From Stomorhina lunata (Eukaryota > Arthropoda > Insecta > Diptera > Rhiniidae), in assembly GCA_933228675.1 (NCBI GenBank), contig OW121741.1, positions 24,337,224 through 24,401,223 of the forward strand: a stretch of 64,000 bases of DNA, in the 5' to 3' direction. The notes below the pieces were generated by a model that did not search any database, was not told the origin of the DNA, and saw nothing but the letters and a program-made list of their open reading frames with translations. Of this stretch, positions 21,476-34,403 are shown piece by piece. The number at the start of each line of letters is the position of its first letter. The first letter of the stretch is position 1. A program made the translations under genes and the position numbers.

Positions 21476-22460
21476 TTTTTAACAATTTCGGATTTCTTAA
21501 GAGGCTATCCTAGTTAGTTTACCATATCTCAAAAATGACTCGTCCAATTTTGTTAGAAAATACATCAATATAGTAGGAATAAAATGAACTTGAAGACGTA
21601 GTTAAATAAGTTTTTTGTGTAATCAACGGTTTTAAAGTTATTTACATTGCAAAATAAAAAAATATTTTTTTTTTGTGCAAAATTCAAAAAATTTTATTTT
21701 TCAAAAATTCATAAAAAATCGAATATGGCAAAAAATTGCTATAATTAAAATAAGAATATTTCAAACAATAAAAGCCTTCTATTATGAAAATACTATCAAT
21801 AAGTAGTGATTTTATTAAGGAAAACGTGAAAATATTGTCATAGAAGCTTGTAACAATTGTCATTGAAAGCCTATAACACTGGTCAAAGGCCTTAATTACT
21901 TTGAAGTTAATTAATTTTTTTGTAAAAAGAAAAAAAGTTTTTTTTTTTTCAAAATCGAAAAAAATGTTGTGTTTTTTTTAAGCTCTTAAAAAATTTAAAA
22001 TGCCAGAAACTATCCATTATTACTCGACAATTAAAAACTATGATTATATCAATATGTATATATTTTTGAGTACAAAAACACACAAAATTTTGAAATTCTT
22101 CTTTGTTTTTTTTTTTTTTGTTAACTTTAGTATTTTTGAATTGGGTGTTCTAGTCATCTTATCTTGAAAACGACTTGTCCAATTTTATTGAAAAATACAT
22201 CAATTTATTAAGAATGAAATTACCCTGAAGACGTGGTAACATAAGTTTTTTGTGTGATCAACGGGTTTTAAGTTATTTACATTGCAATATAATTTTAAAA
22301 TTTTGTTTTGCAAAATAAAAAAAAAATATTTTTTTTAAAAATTTTTCAAAAATCGGAAATGGAAAAAAATTTCAACTGTTTTGCATAAATATTGTATATA
22401 GAAGAATAATCCAAATAATATATGCCTCGTATTATAAGTTAGTATTTTTTTTTTATTTTA
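21476..22460. repeat. Two degenerate direct repeats, about 650 bp apart
   Basis: The block at about 21490-21690 recurs at about 22140-22330 in the same order: CTCGTCCAATTTTGTTAGAA against CTTGTCCAATTTTATTGAAA, AATACATCAAT, TGAAGACGT, AAGTTTTTTGTGT, ATCAACGG, AAGTTATTTACATTGCAA. Identity looks moderate, so the duplication is old. No open frame is shared. It could be a degenerate tandem transposon fragment. Confidence 0.75.
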
Positions 22461-23144
22461 TTAAGGAAAACATTTTTCTCTAATATTTCTACCATAATTC
22501 ATATGAATAACATACTTCCCATGAATATCAATTACATTCTTCAAAATTCTATTGTACCAGTTCTAAATGTCCACAAAATCGTGCTCACTTTAGATTTACT
22601 ACTTATAATCATATTAATTACTGATTTATTATAAACCCTTCAAAATATATTAATAATAAGAAAAACTATGATAATTTATTTCCCCTTCCAAGAGTCAAAA
22701 AAAAAACAATATCACACCACACAGATTTTACCTAAAACCTTCGTATGAAGATTAATAAAGCAATAAATTATTAATTCAACACACAATAAAAGAAAATCGT
22801 AGATAAAACAATACAAAGATACTTTATACATATATCCCCAAGGACAGACAAAGCAGGAGCAAAGGGGCAGACTTGAATTTTGTATATGTTATAATAATAA
22901 TAATTTCCAGTTAAAAAAATTTGAAAAATAGCAAAAGTACAAGGTTTTTTTTTGCGACAGTAAAAAATTAACCGAAAAATACTCTAACATAGAGTATTTT
23001 TCGGTATGTATGAGGACAAACAACACATACGTTTAAATGAAAAACGTAAAGATATAAATCACATAAGCGCCTTATGTGTTACAGATATACAGACACAATA
23101 ACTCACTAAAATAAACGAGGTCAGACCTAAAAGTTCTTATTCGG
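22461..23144. other. Unique AT-rich DNA with one strong hairpin
   Basis: No coding region was found. Contains the perfect hairpin listed separately and, at about 23040-23080, ACATAAGCGCCTTATGT, a short imperfect palindrome. The last 30 bases grade into the 11-bp array. Confidence 0.5.
22971..23005. repeat. Perfect 16-bp stem, 3-nt loop hairpin
   Basis: ACCGAAAAATACTCTA (22971-22986), loop ACA, and the exact complement TAGAGTATTTTTCGGT (22990-23005). The stem is not part of any neighbouring array. It could be a tiny inverted-repeat relic or a transcribed structure; its role is not known. Confidence 0.85.
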
Positions 23145-25015
23145 TTCTACTAAAGTTCTAGTTCAGTTCTAGTTCAGTTTTAGTTCAGTTCTAGTTCAGT
23201 TCTAGTTCAGTTCTAGTTCAGTTCTAGTTCAGTTCTAGTTCAGTTCTAGTTCAGTTCTAGTTCAGTTCTAGATCAGTTCTAGTTCAGTTCTAGTTCAGTT
23301 CTAGTTCAGTTCTAGTTCAGTTCTAGTTCAGTTCTAGTTCAGTTCTAGTTCAGTTCTAGTTCAGTTCTAGTTCAGTTCTAGTTCAGTTCTAGTTCAGTTC
23401 TAGTTCAGTTCTAGTTCAGTTCTAGTTCAGTTCTAGTTCAGTTCTAGTTCAGTTCTAGTTCAGTTCTAGTTCAGTTCTAGTTCAGTTCTAGTTCAGTTCT
23501 AGTTCAGTTCTAGTTCAGTTCTAGTTCAGTTCTAGTTCAGTTCTAGTTCAGTTCTAGTTCAGTTCTAGTTCAGTTCTAGTTCAGTTCTAGTTCAGTTCTA
23601 GTTCAGTTCTAGTTCAGTTCTAGTTCAGTTCTAGTTCAGTTCTAGTTCAGTTCTAGTTCAGTTCTAGTTCAGTTCTAGTTCAGTTCTAGTTCAGTTCTAG
23701 TTCAGTTCTAGTTCAGTTCTAGTTCAGTTCTAGTTCAGTTCTAGTTCAGTTCTAGTTCAGTTCTAGTTCAGTTCTAGTTCAGTTCTAGTTCAGTTCTAGT
23801 TCAGTTCTAGTTCAGTTCTAGTTCAGTTCTAGTTCAGTTCTAGTTCAGTTCTAGTTCAGTTCTAGTTCAGTTCTAGTTCAGTTCTAGTTCAGTTCTAGTT
23901 CAGTTCTAGTTCAGTTCTAGTTCAGTTCTAGTTCAGTTCTAGTTCAGTTCTAGTTCAGTTCTAGTTCAGTTCTAGTTCAGTTCTAGTTCAGTTCTAGTTC
24001 AGTTCTAGTTCAGTTCTAGTTCAGTTCTAGTTCAGTTCTAGTTCAGTTCTAGTTCAGTTCTAGTTCAGTTCTAGTTCAGTTCTAGTTCAGTTCTAGTTCA
24101 GTTCTAGTTCAGTTCTAGTTCAGTTCTAGTTCAGTTCTAGTTCAGTTCTAGTTCAGTTCTAGTTCAGTTCTAGTTCAGTTCTAGTTCAGTTCTAGTTCAG
24201 TTCTAGTTCAGTTCTAGTTCAGTTCTAGTTCAGTTCTAGTTCAGTTCTAGTTCAGTTCTAGTTCAGTTCTAGTTCAGTTCTAGTTCAGTTCTAGTTCAGT
24301 TCTAGTTCAGTTCTAGTTCAGTTCTAGTTCAGTTCTAGTTCAGTTCTAGTTCAGTTCTAGTTCAGTTCTAGTTCAGTTCTAGTTCAGTTCTAGTTCAGTT
24401 CTAGTTCAGTTCTAGTTCAGTTCTAGTTCAGTTCTAGTTCTGTTCTAGTTCAGTTCTAGTTCAGTTCTAGTTACAGTTCTAGTTCAGTTCTAGTTCAGTT
24501 CTAGTTCAGTTCTAGTTCAGTTCTAGTTCAGTTCTAGTTCAGTTCTAGTTCAGTTCTAGTTCAGTTCTAGTTCAGTTCTAGTTCAGTTCTAGTTCAGTTC
24601 TAGTTCAGTTCTAGTTCAGTTCTAGTTCAGTTCTAGTTCAGTTCTAGTTCAGTTCTAGTTCAGTTCTAGTTCAGTTCTAGTTCAGTTCTAGTTCAGTTCT
24701 AGTTCAGTTCTAGTTCAGTTCTAGTTCAGTTCTAGTTCAGTTCTAGTTCAGTTCTAGTTCAGTTCTAGTTCAGTTCTAGTTCAGTTCTAGTTCAGTTCTA
24801 GTTCAGTTCTAGTTCAGTTCTAGTTCAGTTCTAGTTCAGTTCTAGTTCAGTTCTAGTTCAGTTCTAGTTCAGTTCTAGTTCAGTTCTAGTTCAGTTCTAG
24901 TTCAGTTCTAGTTCAGTTCTAGTTCAGTTCTAGTTCAGTTCTAGTTCAGTTCTAGTTCAGTTCTAGTTCAGTTCTAGTTCAGTTCTAGTTCAGTTCTTGT
25001 TCAGTTCTAGTTCAG
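23145..25015. repeat. 11-bp satellite TTCAGTTCTAG (about 170 copies)
   Basis: Almost perfect array. The few variants seen are one A-for-T (TAGATCAG at about 23270), TTCTGTTCTAG at about 24438, a one-base insertion (TTACAGTTC) at about 24471 and CTTGTTC at about 24994. Each unit contains the CTAG palindrome. It has in-frame TAG stops, so no open frame spans it. Confidence 0.97.
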
Positions 25016-26287
25016 TTTTCAATCAATTCATATATTTCTTTGAGTTTAGAATCTTGTTATAGCTTTCAAAGAACTTTTCTTACTACTCACGAGCTCACAT
25101 ATGTATCCGGAGCAAGCTGTGCTGTTAGTTATACTGTCAAACCAAAATAATATAAATGTTTCAAGAAACACTTATTCACATCTACTTACACATTTCAGTT
25201 CTGAGCAATCTTTAGGGAAACAGTAAAAGAATGAAATGAAATAAAATAATAATATATCAACAACTAATGATTGTAAGCTGAACAAATTTTATTGTTGTAA
25301 CAAACAACAAAATGAAACCTTAACTAACGACCAATATCCTTAATAAAATACAAACACACTACACATACACACTCGCTAACAATAATTTTTCACATGCTTT
25401 CCTTTAACTGATTGTTAGTAAATATCTTAGACATACAACGACAGCAACAACAAATGAATGTTGAAGGAAAAAAAATATACAAATACAACAAGTCCTTATA
25501 AGTAATATATAATCCTGCTTAGTTTAAGTGTATAATCTATGACCGACAAAGACGTGTCAAATGTTAAGACATTACAAACCACTATAGAAAAATGAAATCA
25601 AATAGAAATAGAAATAACCAACAGCAGCAATCGAAAAAGAACGCCTTAATACATTTTACTCTAAGGATGAAGGATATTTTTAGTAAAGGAAATATAACAA
25701 CAACAACATTTAAACTGAAAACATATTACTTTTCTTTTTGTGACCATTCCGTTCTCTTGGGTTGATCCCAATGTTTAAGAAGGGACTAAATGTTAAAAAT
25801 GTCTAATATTGAAAATACAAAATAGAAAAAAACATAAATCAAAAAAAAAATCGCCCTAAAAAAAAATTAAATTTGGAAATGTTGATTTTTTTGCACATAC
25901 GGGCTTGTAAACACAAATAAATACATACAATATTGCTATCAATCTCTTTTGGTATTGATTTTTGTACCCTACACGATGATATATTTTACAAGAAGAAAAA
26001 ATTTGGTTCGAGCAAATACTTTTAACAGAAATATTTCGATGAATTCAAAATCACTTGTTTTGAGAAAGATATACATATGTATATGTCTGGTTGGCTTTAG
26101 CAGTGGACTTATCAGACCAAAGATATAAAAAAAGGAATATCGAAATATTTCTTGATTATCTAAATCCAATATTCTTTTTAGTATGACCATGATTTCTTAA
26201 GATTTCTTCTCATAATATGTTATCAGAAGAGTCAGTACATAAGTGAATCATATATCGTATCCTTAATAAAACAATGTAACAATATAA
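25016..26287. other. Unique AT-rich DNA, no gene seen
   Basis: Contains runs of AAC/ACA-type low-complexity sequence (25300-25330, 25440-25500, 25610-25700) and A runs. The 73-codon minus frame at 25969-26190 shows no recognisable domain. I see no RNA gene. Confidence 0.5.
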
Positions 26288-28698
26288 ACAAGTAAGAGTG
26301 ATATATTTGACTGTGCCGAATCTTATATACCCACCATCAAGTTGTGTTAAATTTAGAAACATATCTCGCATATCTACGAGGGTAGAGCGAATTTAAAACG
26401 TGGACCAAATCCGAAAAAAGTTTTTACGCTAGTTGATATTGTTGGTAAAATATTTGGACTAAATTCGGTTCCAGTAGCTTTATAGTTCAACACTTAAAAG
26501 TATGTAAGTGGTTTCCCTAGTATTTACTTTGAACAAAATTCGATATAGTAACCGGATAAGGTTTTACATTAATAAGTTGTTAAATACTTTTCGTTTATCT
26601 TAATATATAGTTAGGATAAAAATATTGATAGTAATACAACAAGTCCAAATATTTAGTTACGAGTTCCTAGTGCATCCGCCGTATATAAAGTCTGGACATT
26701 GGTGCAATCTTAATATGCCGCTTGTACCTCCGAATCTTTTTGATTGGTGATATAAAAAGGGCATATTATAAAAAGGGGAAAATTAGTAATGTTATACCTT
26801 TTAAACAAATGAATGTTTGTCTGTATATATGTTCTTTATAGAATAGTAAACTGTGTATTTGATCATGTTATGCTCTTTAGCGAAGATGTTGCGGATAAGC
26901 CGGCGAAGGTTTTAAAGTTGATAAGACTAATTTCCGATATATGGCGTCACTGAAAATGACTAAAAATTAATTAAATCGTAAACTGTACATTTGATCATGG
27001 TTCAATCTTTAGCAAAGTTGTTGCACATGAGCCGACGAAGGTTTCTTAGTTGGTATGAAGAAATTTCGACAGGTGGCGCTACTGAAATTTACTCAAAGTC
27101 AATTTAATCGTAAGCTGTACATTTAATCATGCTATAATCTTCAGCAAAGTTGTTGCGCATAAGCCGACGAAGGGTTGTGAATTGGAATGAGCAACGTCCG
27201 ACAGGTGGCGCCACAGAAAATTACTCAAAGTGAATTAAATCGTAAACTGTGCATTTGATCATGTTATAATCATAAGCAAAGTTGTTACGCATAAGCAAAC
27301 GAAGGTTTCTTAGTTGGTATGAACAACTTCAGGTGGCGCCACTGAAAACTACCTAAAAGGAAATAAATCATAAACTGTGCATTTGATCAGACTATAATCT
27401 TTAGCAAAGTTGTTGCGCATGAGTCGACGGAGGTTTCTATGGTATGACCTATTTCCAAAATTATTAAAATGAGTTAAACCGTAAACTATGCAAACTATGT
27501 GTTGGTCGGACAAAATAAATAAAATAATTAAAAATTATCTAAAATAAAATATATAAAAACTTTAAAATTTGCCTCAAAATGCTTATCAAAATGCTTATCA
27601 AAAAGCTCCGAGCAAGGCTCGGTCAACCAGGTACTATAAAGCTTATTCTTGGAAAATTTAGTGGTCATAGCTGCCATAGATTCTAATTTAATAGCTTTTA
27701 AGTGGCCTTCGCTACATTTTTTTTTTGGTTTCCGGGAGTGTTTTTTATATGAAAGCTATAGACAAATATGGACCGATTCCTATAAAATTTGATATACTGA
27801 CCAATAGTTGCATACAATTTCTCTACTCTAAATTTAGTCGTCATAGCTATTACAATTGTATTCAATTAATCAGCTTTAGTGTGTTTCCCGGGGTGGGCTT
27901 ACGTGGGAGCTCTAACTAAATATGAACAGATCTCGGCCGTTTTCAGTACACAATTTCTATAACAAATCGAAAATACTTTTGTAAAATTTTTGCCTCTCTA
28001 GCTCATGTTGTTAAGGAGCTATCGAGCTTTTATCTGACGGACAGACGGACATAAACTCCTTTTCTTTTTGCATTTTTGTGTTTCCGTGAGTTTTTTATAT
28101 GGGAGCTATGGTCAAATGATGACCGATTCTGACAAAATTTGCACACTGGTTGGCATTGACATAAGACTTCCTTGTGCTAAATTTTGTGACCAAAGCTATT
28201 ACAGTTTATCATTTATTGGCATTTGAGTGTATTTTAGGTGGAATTTAGGCTGTTTCCGTAAGTTTTTTCTATGGGAGCTATGGTTAAATGTAAACCGATT
28301 TGGATGAAATTTTACATGCTGCCTAGGGCTTATGTAAAACTTTTATACACCGGATTTTATCATCATAGCTATTATAGTTTGTTATTTATTAGCAAATAAG
28401 CGCTTAGAATAGACGAGGTTATACGGAAGCTATGGTCAAATGTTAACCGATTTTACCCAATTTCAATACCAAAATTTTCTCAGAAATGAAGAATGGTTTT
28501 GCTAAGTTTCAGTGAGCTAGCTGCTTTCGTTTAGCCGTTATCGTGATTTCAACAGACAGACGGACATCGCTCAATCGTCTTAGAATTTCATAAGGATTCA
28601 GAATATGTATCGCTTTTGGTTTTTGAGGCAATATTAAGGCAATTACAAAAGGAATGACAATTTCATTATACCCCCCATTCTTTTTAATGGTGGGTACG
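26288..28698 (+). mobile_element. Family 1 dispersed element, long copy 1
   Basis: It begins at CAAGTAAGAGTG, followed by GCCGAATCTTATA and TATACCCACCATCAA (26326-26340), and ends at TTAATGGTGGGTACGA (28684-28698), so short inverted ends flank it. Internal blocks of roughly 130-200 bp repeat GGGAGCTATGGTCAAATG with a following GACCGATT and ACAAAATTTTGCACAC-like element. Near the 3' end is a short GACAGACGGACA tract (about 28553-28566), then ATCGCTCAATCGTCTTAGAA. It has no transposase. The layout resembles DINE-1/mini-me type non-autonomous Helentrons of flies (inference). It has an inserted block at about 26770-27640 that copy 2 lacks. Confidence 0.85.
26850..27500 (+). repeat. Five-unit tandem repeat of about 130 bp inside family 1 copy 1
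   Basis: Landmark ATTTGATCATG (or close variants) recurs at about 26858, 26989, 27120, 27253 and 27380. Each is followed by TTTAGCAAAGTTGTTGCGCA, CGACGAAGG and, in all but the last, a GGTGGCGCCACTG-like box. Units differ by many substitutions and small deletions. Copy 2 of the same element passes straight from a matching point near 26775 to one near 27640, so this block is a separate insertion or expansion. Confidence 0.85.
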
Positions 28699-30540
28699 AT
28701 AAAATAAAAAATATTTTGTTGAACTTAAGATGGTAATGTCTTGATGTTAGATCTTTGATATTTTGTTTTGGAGTTTCCAAAATTTTATTTTTAGACATTA
28801 AGCAGCATATTCAAGACTTCTAGAAGGTGCTGCAGAGTTATTTAAATTTGACCACTTAAATGTCTGTCATCATGTGAGTATCCAAAGGGGTCTAAATATC
28901 ACAGGAAAGCTAAACCGAATATTTTTTCCCTACAAATCTTAAGCAGCTGTAGTGTCCTTAATAAATCGTCCTTACCATCTATTTCATATCAATTTGCTAT
29001 CATGTAATGATATTGTTTGTATTTCTACTTAAACACATTTAACACCACAAGTAACAAAGTGTAGTTTTTTTATATGTCTGACTTAAGTAATACATACATA
29101 CATATTTCCTATTTTTTTTTTTTTTTTTTGATAAAGGTCCTTTTTTCTATGTTATTTTAAATAGATATGTGCGAGTGTGTAGCAACATGACAGGATGGTC
29201 TAAACTTTTGTCAGATGACTAGGGGTGACATTAACTCGACAGGATAACAAATCTGTTAAAATGTGACAAACGATTTTGTAACTTGCCATGGGTTGACAGC
29301 AATCGTAATAAATGGGACAAAAAAAGATGATTTTTGAAATGTTTAAGTTATAAAATATGGATGAGTGGAAAAGGCTAAGTATTCTAAAAATATTAAAGAA
29401 AATTTGAATATTCTTTTAAAACATTAAATAAAGCAAAGAATCACTTATCTAATTTCAATGCTGTAATATTAAAACTATAAATTTGTTATCCTATAATGCA
29501 GCTCAAAATGATCATACCACATTAGTCCCTATGTCTGTTTAGGTATATATTAGTATATACTAGTATATATTTTTTAATAAAAAGACTTAATGTTAATAAA
29601 AACTATTAAATTTTTGCATTTTGAACAAAATTTTGTAACAAATTCTTAATATTCCGTCATTTTCCTAATGAAAATGAAAACTCTAAATTCCGACTTTTGA
29701 CTTCGGGAATGAAAGGGTTAAACTTTTCTTTTACTATAAGCCCAGGCCTAACAGCTAGTACATAATAAAGAAAACATCCCGAGCAATATTATTCAATTTC
29801 TAAAATCAAATAAACTAAATACTTTATTACTTAACCTTCACTCCCTTAGAAATACTTAATTTGTTACTTAAAATGTCAACTCATCTCTCTTAGCTCTAGC
29901 AATAATAAAATATCCCAGACCTTTTATCAGCTGCAAACAAAATAGAAACACAAAAACCAAAGTTAAGATGTTAATAAAATTGTCATGAAATGTTAGTTAA
30001 ACAGCAGGATATCCAAGGTGAATTAGTTAATAAACTAAGACTGCCACACACACACATATAAACACATATACAATGCCCTTAGACACCCTCTCACACACAC
30101 AAAGAATAGAAAAACGAACAAAAATCCTGTAAAGTAAATAAACAATAAATAAACAATTGCAAAGGGAAAAAGTTTGACACTAAAAGGACATAAATTTAAC
30201 TAAATAACAATTGCAATAAATGGTTTTAACACAAGAATAATTGTAAAACTAAAACAATGTAAAAAGCACAGAAAACAATAAATTGTTACTTGACCACCAT
30301 GAAATTATCATTTGCAGTTGTAAATAACAGAATAGAAAGTCATGTCCTTTCAAGGAATTTCCAAAAGATTTTATTTATGACAGCACTTAAGCAGGGGAAA
30401 TCTGTTCAACTTGAAGACTTTATTAGAAAAACATTAACTAAGAACATATACTAAGGGATTCTTTTAGCACAGCAGGAGGACTAATACAAATAACAATAGC
30501 ATATGGAGTCATAGTTTATATGATTGCTCTAGTCATACTT
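28699..30540. other. Unique AT-rich DNA, no gene seen
   Basis: Low-complexity patches include a T run of about 17 at 29111-29130, a TATATTAGTATATACTAGTA segment at about 29545-29570, and CA-rich sequence at 30045-30100. No frames over 60 codons, no RNA gene recognised. The last 60 bp contain CATAGT/TAGTCATA motifs that lead into the 11-bp array. Confidence 0.5.
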
Positions 30541-33500
30541 GTCATAGTACTACTCATAGTCATAGTCTAGTCATAGTCTAGTCATAGTCTAGTCATAGTC
30601 TAGTCATAGTCTAGTCATAGTCTAGTCATAGTCTAGTCATAGTCTAGTCATAGTCTAGTCATAGTCTAGTCATAGTCTAGTCATAGTCTAGTCATAGTCT
30701 AGTCATAGTCTAGTCATAGTCTAGTCATAGTCTAGTCATAGTCTAGTCATAGTCTAGTCATAGTCTAGTCATAGTCTAGTCATAGTCTAGTCATAGTCTA
30801 GTCATAGTCTAGTCATAGTCTAGTCATAGTCTAGTCATAGTCTAGTCATAGTCTAGTCATAGTCTAGTCATAGTCTAGTCATAGTCTAGTCATAGTCTAG
30901 TCATAGTCTAGTCATAGTCTAGTCATAGTCTAGTCATAGTCTAGTCATAGTCTAGTCATAGTCTAGTCATAGTCTAGTCATAGTCTAGTCATAGTCTAGT
31001 CATAGTCTAGTCATAGTCTAGTCATAGTCTAGTCATAGTCTAGTCATAGTCTAGTCATAGTCTAGTCATAGTCTAGTCATAGTCTAGTCATAGTCTAGTC
31101 ATAGTCTAGTCATAGTCTAGTCATAGTCTAGTCATAGTCTAGTCATAGTCTAGTCATAGTCTAGTCATAGTCTAGTCATAGTCTAGTCATAGTCTAGTCA
31201 TAGTCTAGTCATAGTCTAGTCATAGTCTAGTCATAGTCTAGTCATAGTCTAGTCATAGTCTAGTCATAGTCTAGTCATAGTCTAGTCATAGTCTAGTCAT
31301 AGTCTAGTCATAGTCTAGTCATAGTCTAGTCATAGTCTAGTCATAGTCTAGTCATAGTCTAGTCATAGTCTAGTCATAGTCTAGTCATAGTCTAGTCATA
31401 GTCTAGTCATAGTCTAGTCATAGTCTAGTCATAGTCTAGTCATAGTCTAGTCATAGTCTAGTCATAGTCTAGTCATAGTCTAGTCATAGTCTAGTCATAG
31501 TCTAGTCATAGTCTAGTCATAGTCTAGTCATAGTCTAGTCATAGTCTAGTCATAGTCTAGTCATAGTCTAGTCATAGTCTAGTCATAGTCTAGTCATAGT
31601 CTAGTCATAGTCTAGTCATAGTCTAGTCATAGTCTAGTCATAGTCTAGTCATAGTCTAGTCATAGTCTAGTCATAGTCTAGTCATAGTCTAGTCATAGTC
31701 TAGTCATAGTCTAGTCATAGTCTAGTCATAGTCTAGTCATAGTCTAGTCATAGTCTAGTCATAGTCTAGTCATAGTCTAGTCATAGTCTAGTCATAGTCT
31801 AGTCATAGTCTAGTCATAGTCTAGTCATAGTCTAGTCATAGTCTAGTCATAGTCTAGTCATAGTCTAGTCATAGTCTAGTCATAGTCTAGTCATAGTCTA
31901 GTCATAGTCTAGTCATAGTCTAGTCATAGTCTAGTCATAGTCTAGTCATAGTCTAGTCATAGTCTAGTCATAGTCTAGTCATAGTCTAGTCATAGTCTAG
32001 TCATAGTCTAGTCATAGTCTAGTCATAGTCTAGTCATAGTCTAGTCATAGTCTAGTCATAGTCTAGTCATAGTCTAGTCATAGTCTAGTCATAGTCTAGT
32101 CATAGTCTAGTCATAGTCTAGTCATAGTCTAGTCATAGTCTAGTCATAGTCTAGTCATAGTCTAGTCATAGTCTAGTCATAGTCTAGTCATAGTCTAGTC
32201 ATAGTCTAGTCATAGTCTAGTCATAGTCTAGTCATAGTCTAGTCATAGTCTAGTCATAGTCTAGTCATAGTCTAGTCATAGTCTAGTCATAGTCTAGTCA
32301 TAGTCTAGTCATAGTCTAGTCATAGTCTAGTCATAGTCTAGTCATAGTCTAGTCATAGTCTAGTCATAGTCTAGTCATAGTCTAGTCATAGTCTAGTCAT
32401 AGTCTAGTCATAGTCTAGTCATAGTCTAGTCATAGTCTAGTCATAGTCTAGTCATAGTCTAGTCATAGTCTAGTCATAGTCTAGTCATAGTCTAGTCATA
32501 GTCTAGTCATAGTCTAGTCATAGTCTAGTCATAGTCTAGTCATAGTCTAGTCATAGTCTAGTCATAGTCTAGTCATAGTCTAGTCATAGTCTAGTCATAG
32601 TCTAGTCATAGTCTAGTCATAGTCTAGTCATAGTCTAGTCATAGTCTAGTCATAGTCTAGTCATAGTCTAGTCATAGTCTAGTCATAGTCTAGTCATAGT
32701 CTAGTCATAGTCTAGTCATAGTCTAGTCATAGTCTAGTCATAGTCTAGTCATAGTCTAGTCATAGTCTAGTCATAGTCTAGTCATAGTCTAGTCATAGTC
32801 TAGTCATAGTCTAGTCATAGTCTAGTCATAGTCTAGTCATAGTCTAGTCATAGTCTAGTCATAGTCTAGTCATAGTCTAGTCATAGTCTAGTCATAGTCT
32901 AGTCATAGTCTAGTCATAGTCTAGTCATAGTCTAGTCATAGTCTAGTCATAGTCTAGTCATAGTCTAGTCATAGTCTAGTCATAGTCTAGTCATAGTCTA
33001 GTCATAGTCTAGTCATAGTCTAGTCATAGTCTAGTCATAGTCTAGTCATAGTCTAGTCATAGTCTAGTCATAGTCTAGTCATAGTCTAGTCATAGTCTAG
33101 TCATAGTCTAGTCATAGTCTAGTCATAGTCTAGTCATAGTCTAGTCATAGTCTAGTCATAGTCTAGTCATAGTCTAGTCATAGTCTAGTCATAGTCTAGT
33201 CATAGTCTAGTCATAGTCTAGTCATAGTCTAGTCATAGTCTAGTCATAGTCTAGTCATAGTCTAGTCATAGTCTAGTCATAGTCTAGTCATAGTCTAGTC
33301 ATAGTCTAGTCATAGTCTAGTCATAGTCTAGTCATAGTCTAGTCATAGTCTAGTCATAGTCTAGTCATAGTCTAGTCATAGTCTAGTCATAGTCTAGTCA
33401 TAGTCTAGTCATAGTCTAGTCATAGTCTAGTCATAGTCTAGTCATAGTCTAGTCATAGTCTAGTCATAGTCTAGTCATAGTCTAGTCATAGTCTAGTCAT

Positions 33501-34403
33501 AGTCTAGTCATAGTCTAGTCATAGTCTAGTCATAGTCTAGTCATAGTCTAGTCATAGTCTAGTCATAGTCTAGTCATAGTCTAGTCATAGTCTAGTCATA
33601 GTCTAGTCATAGTCTAGTCATAGTCTAGTCATAGTCTAGTCATAGTCTAGTCATAGTCTAGTCATAGTCTAGTCATAGTCTAGTCATAGTCTAGTCATAG
33701 TCTAGTCATAGTCTAGTCATAGTCTAGTCATAGTCTAGTCATAGTCTAGTCATAGTCTAGTCATAGTCTAGTCATAGTCTAGTCATAGTCTAGTCATAGT
33801 CTAGTCATAGTCTAGTCATAGTCTAGTCATAGTCTAGTCATAGTCTAGTCATAGTCTAGTCATAGTCTAGTCATAGTCTAGTCATAGTCTAGTCATAGTC
33901 TAGTCATAGTCTAGTCATAGTCTAGTCATAGTCTAGTCATAGTCTAGTCATAGTCTAGTCATAGTCTAGTCATAGTCTAGTCATAGTCTAGTCATAGTCT
34001 AGTCATAGTCTAGTCATAGTCTAGTCATAGTCTAGTCATAGTCTAGTCATAGTCTAGTCATAGTCTAGTCATAGTCTAGTCATAGTCTAGTCATAGTCTA
34101 GTCATAGTCTAGTCATAGTCTAGTCATAGTCTAGTCATAGTCTAGTCATAGTCTAGTCATAGTCTAGTCATAGTCTAGTCATAGTCTAGTCATAGTCTAG
34201 TCATAGTCTAGTCATAGTCTAGTCATAGTCTAGTCATAGTCTAGTCATAGTCTAGTCATAGTCTAGTCATAGTCTAGTCATAGTCTAGTCATAGTCTAGT
34301 CATAGTCTAGTCATAGTCTAGTCATAGTCTAGTCATAGTCTAGTCATAGTCTAGTCATAGTCTAGTCATAGTCTAGTCATAGTCTAGTCATAGTCTAGTC
34401 AAA
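30541..34403. repeat. 11-bp satellite TCATAGTCTAG (about 350 copies), essentially perfect
   Basis: A run of about 3.86 kb of the unit AGTCTAGTCAT. Reading through it I saw no internal variant; only the edges (CATAGTACTACTCATAGT on the left, GTCAAAGTCATG on the right) diverge. Stops occur in every frame. It is the most homogeneous array in the window. The length may be inexact, because such arrays are easily collapsed or expanded in assembly. Confidence 0.97.

Noticed and set aside
30541..34403. Telomeric repeat
   Set aside because: Flies of this kind lack simple telomerase repeats, and AGTCTAGTCAT does not resemble TTAGG-type telomere units.
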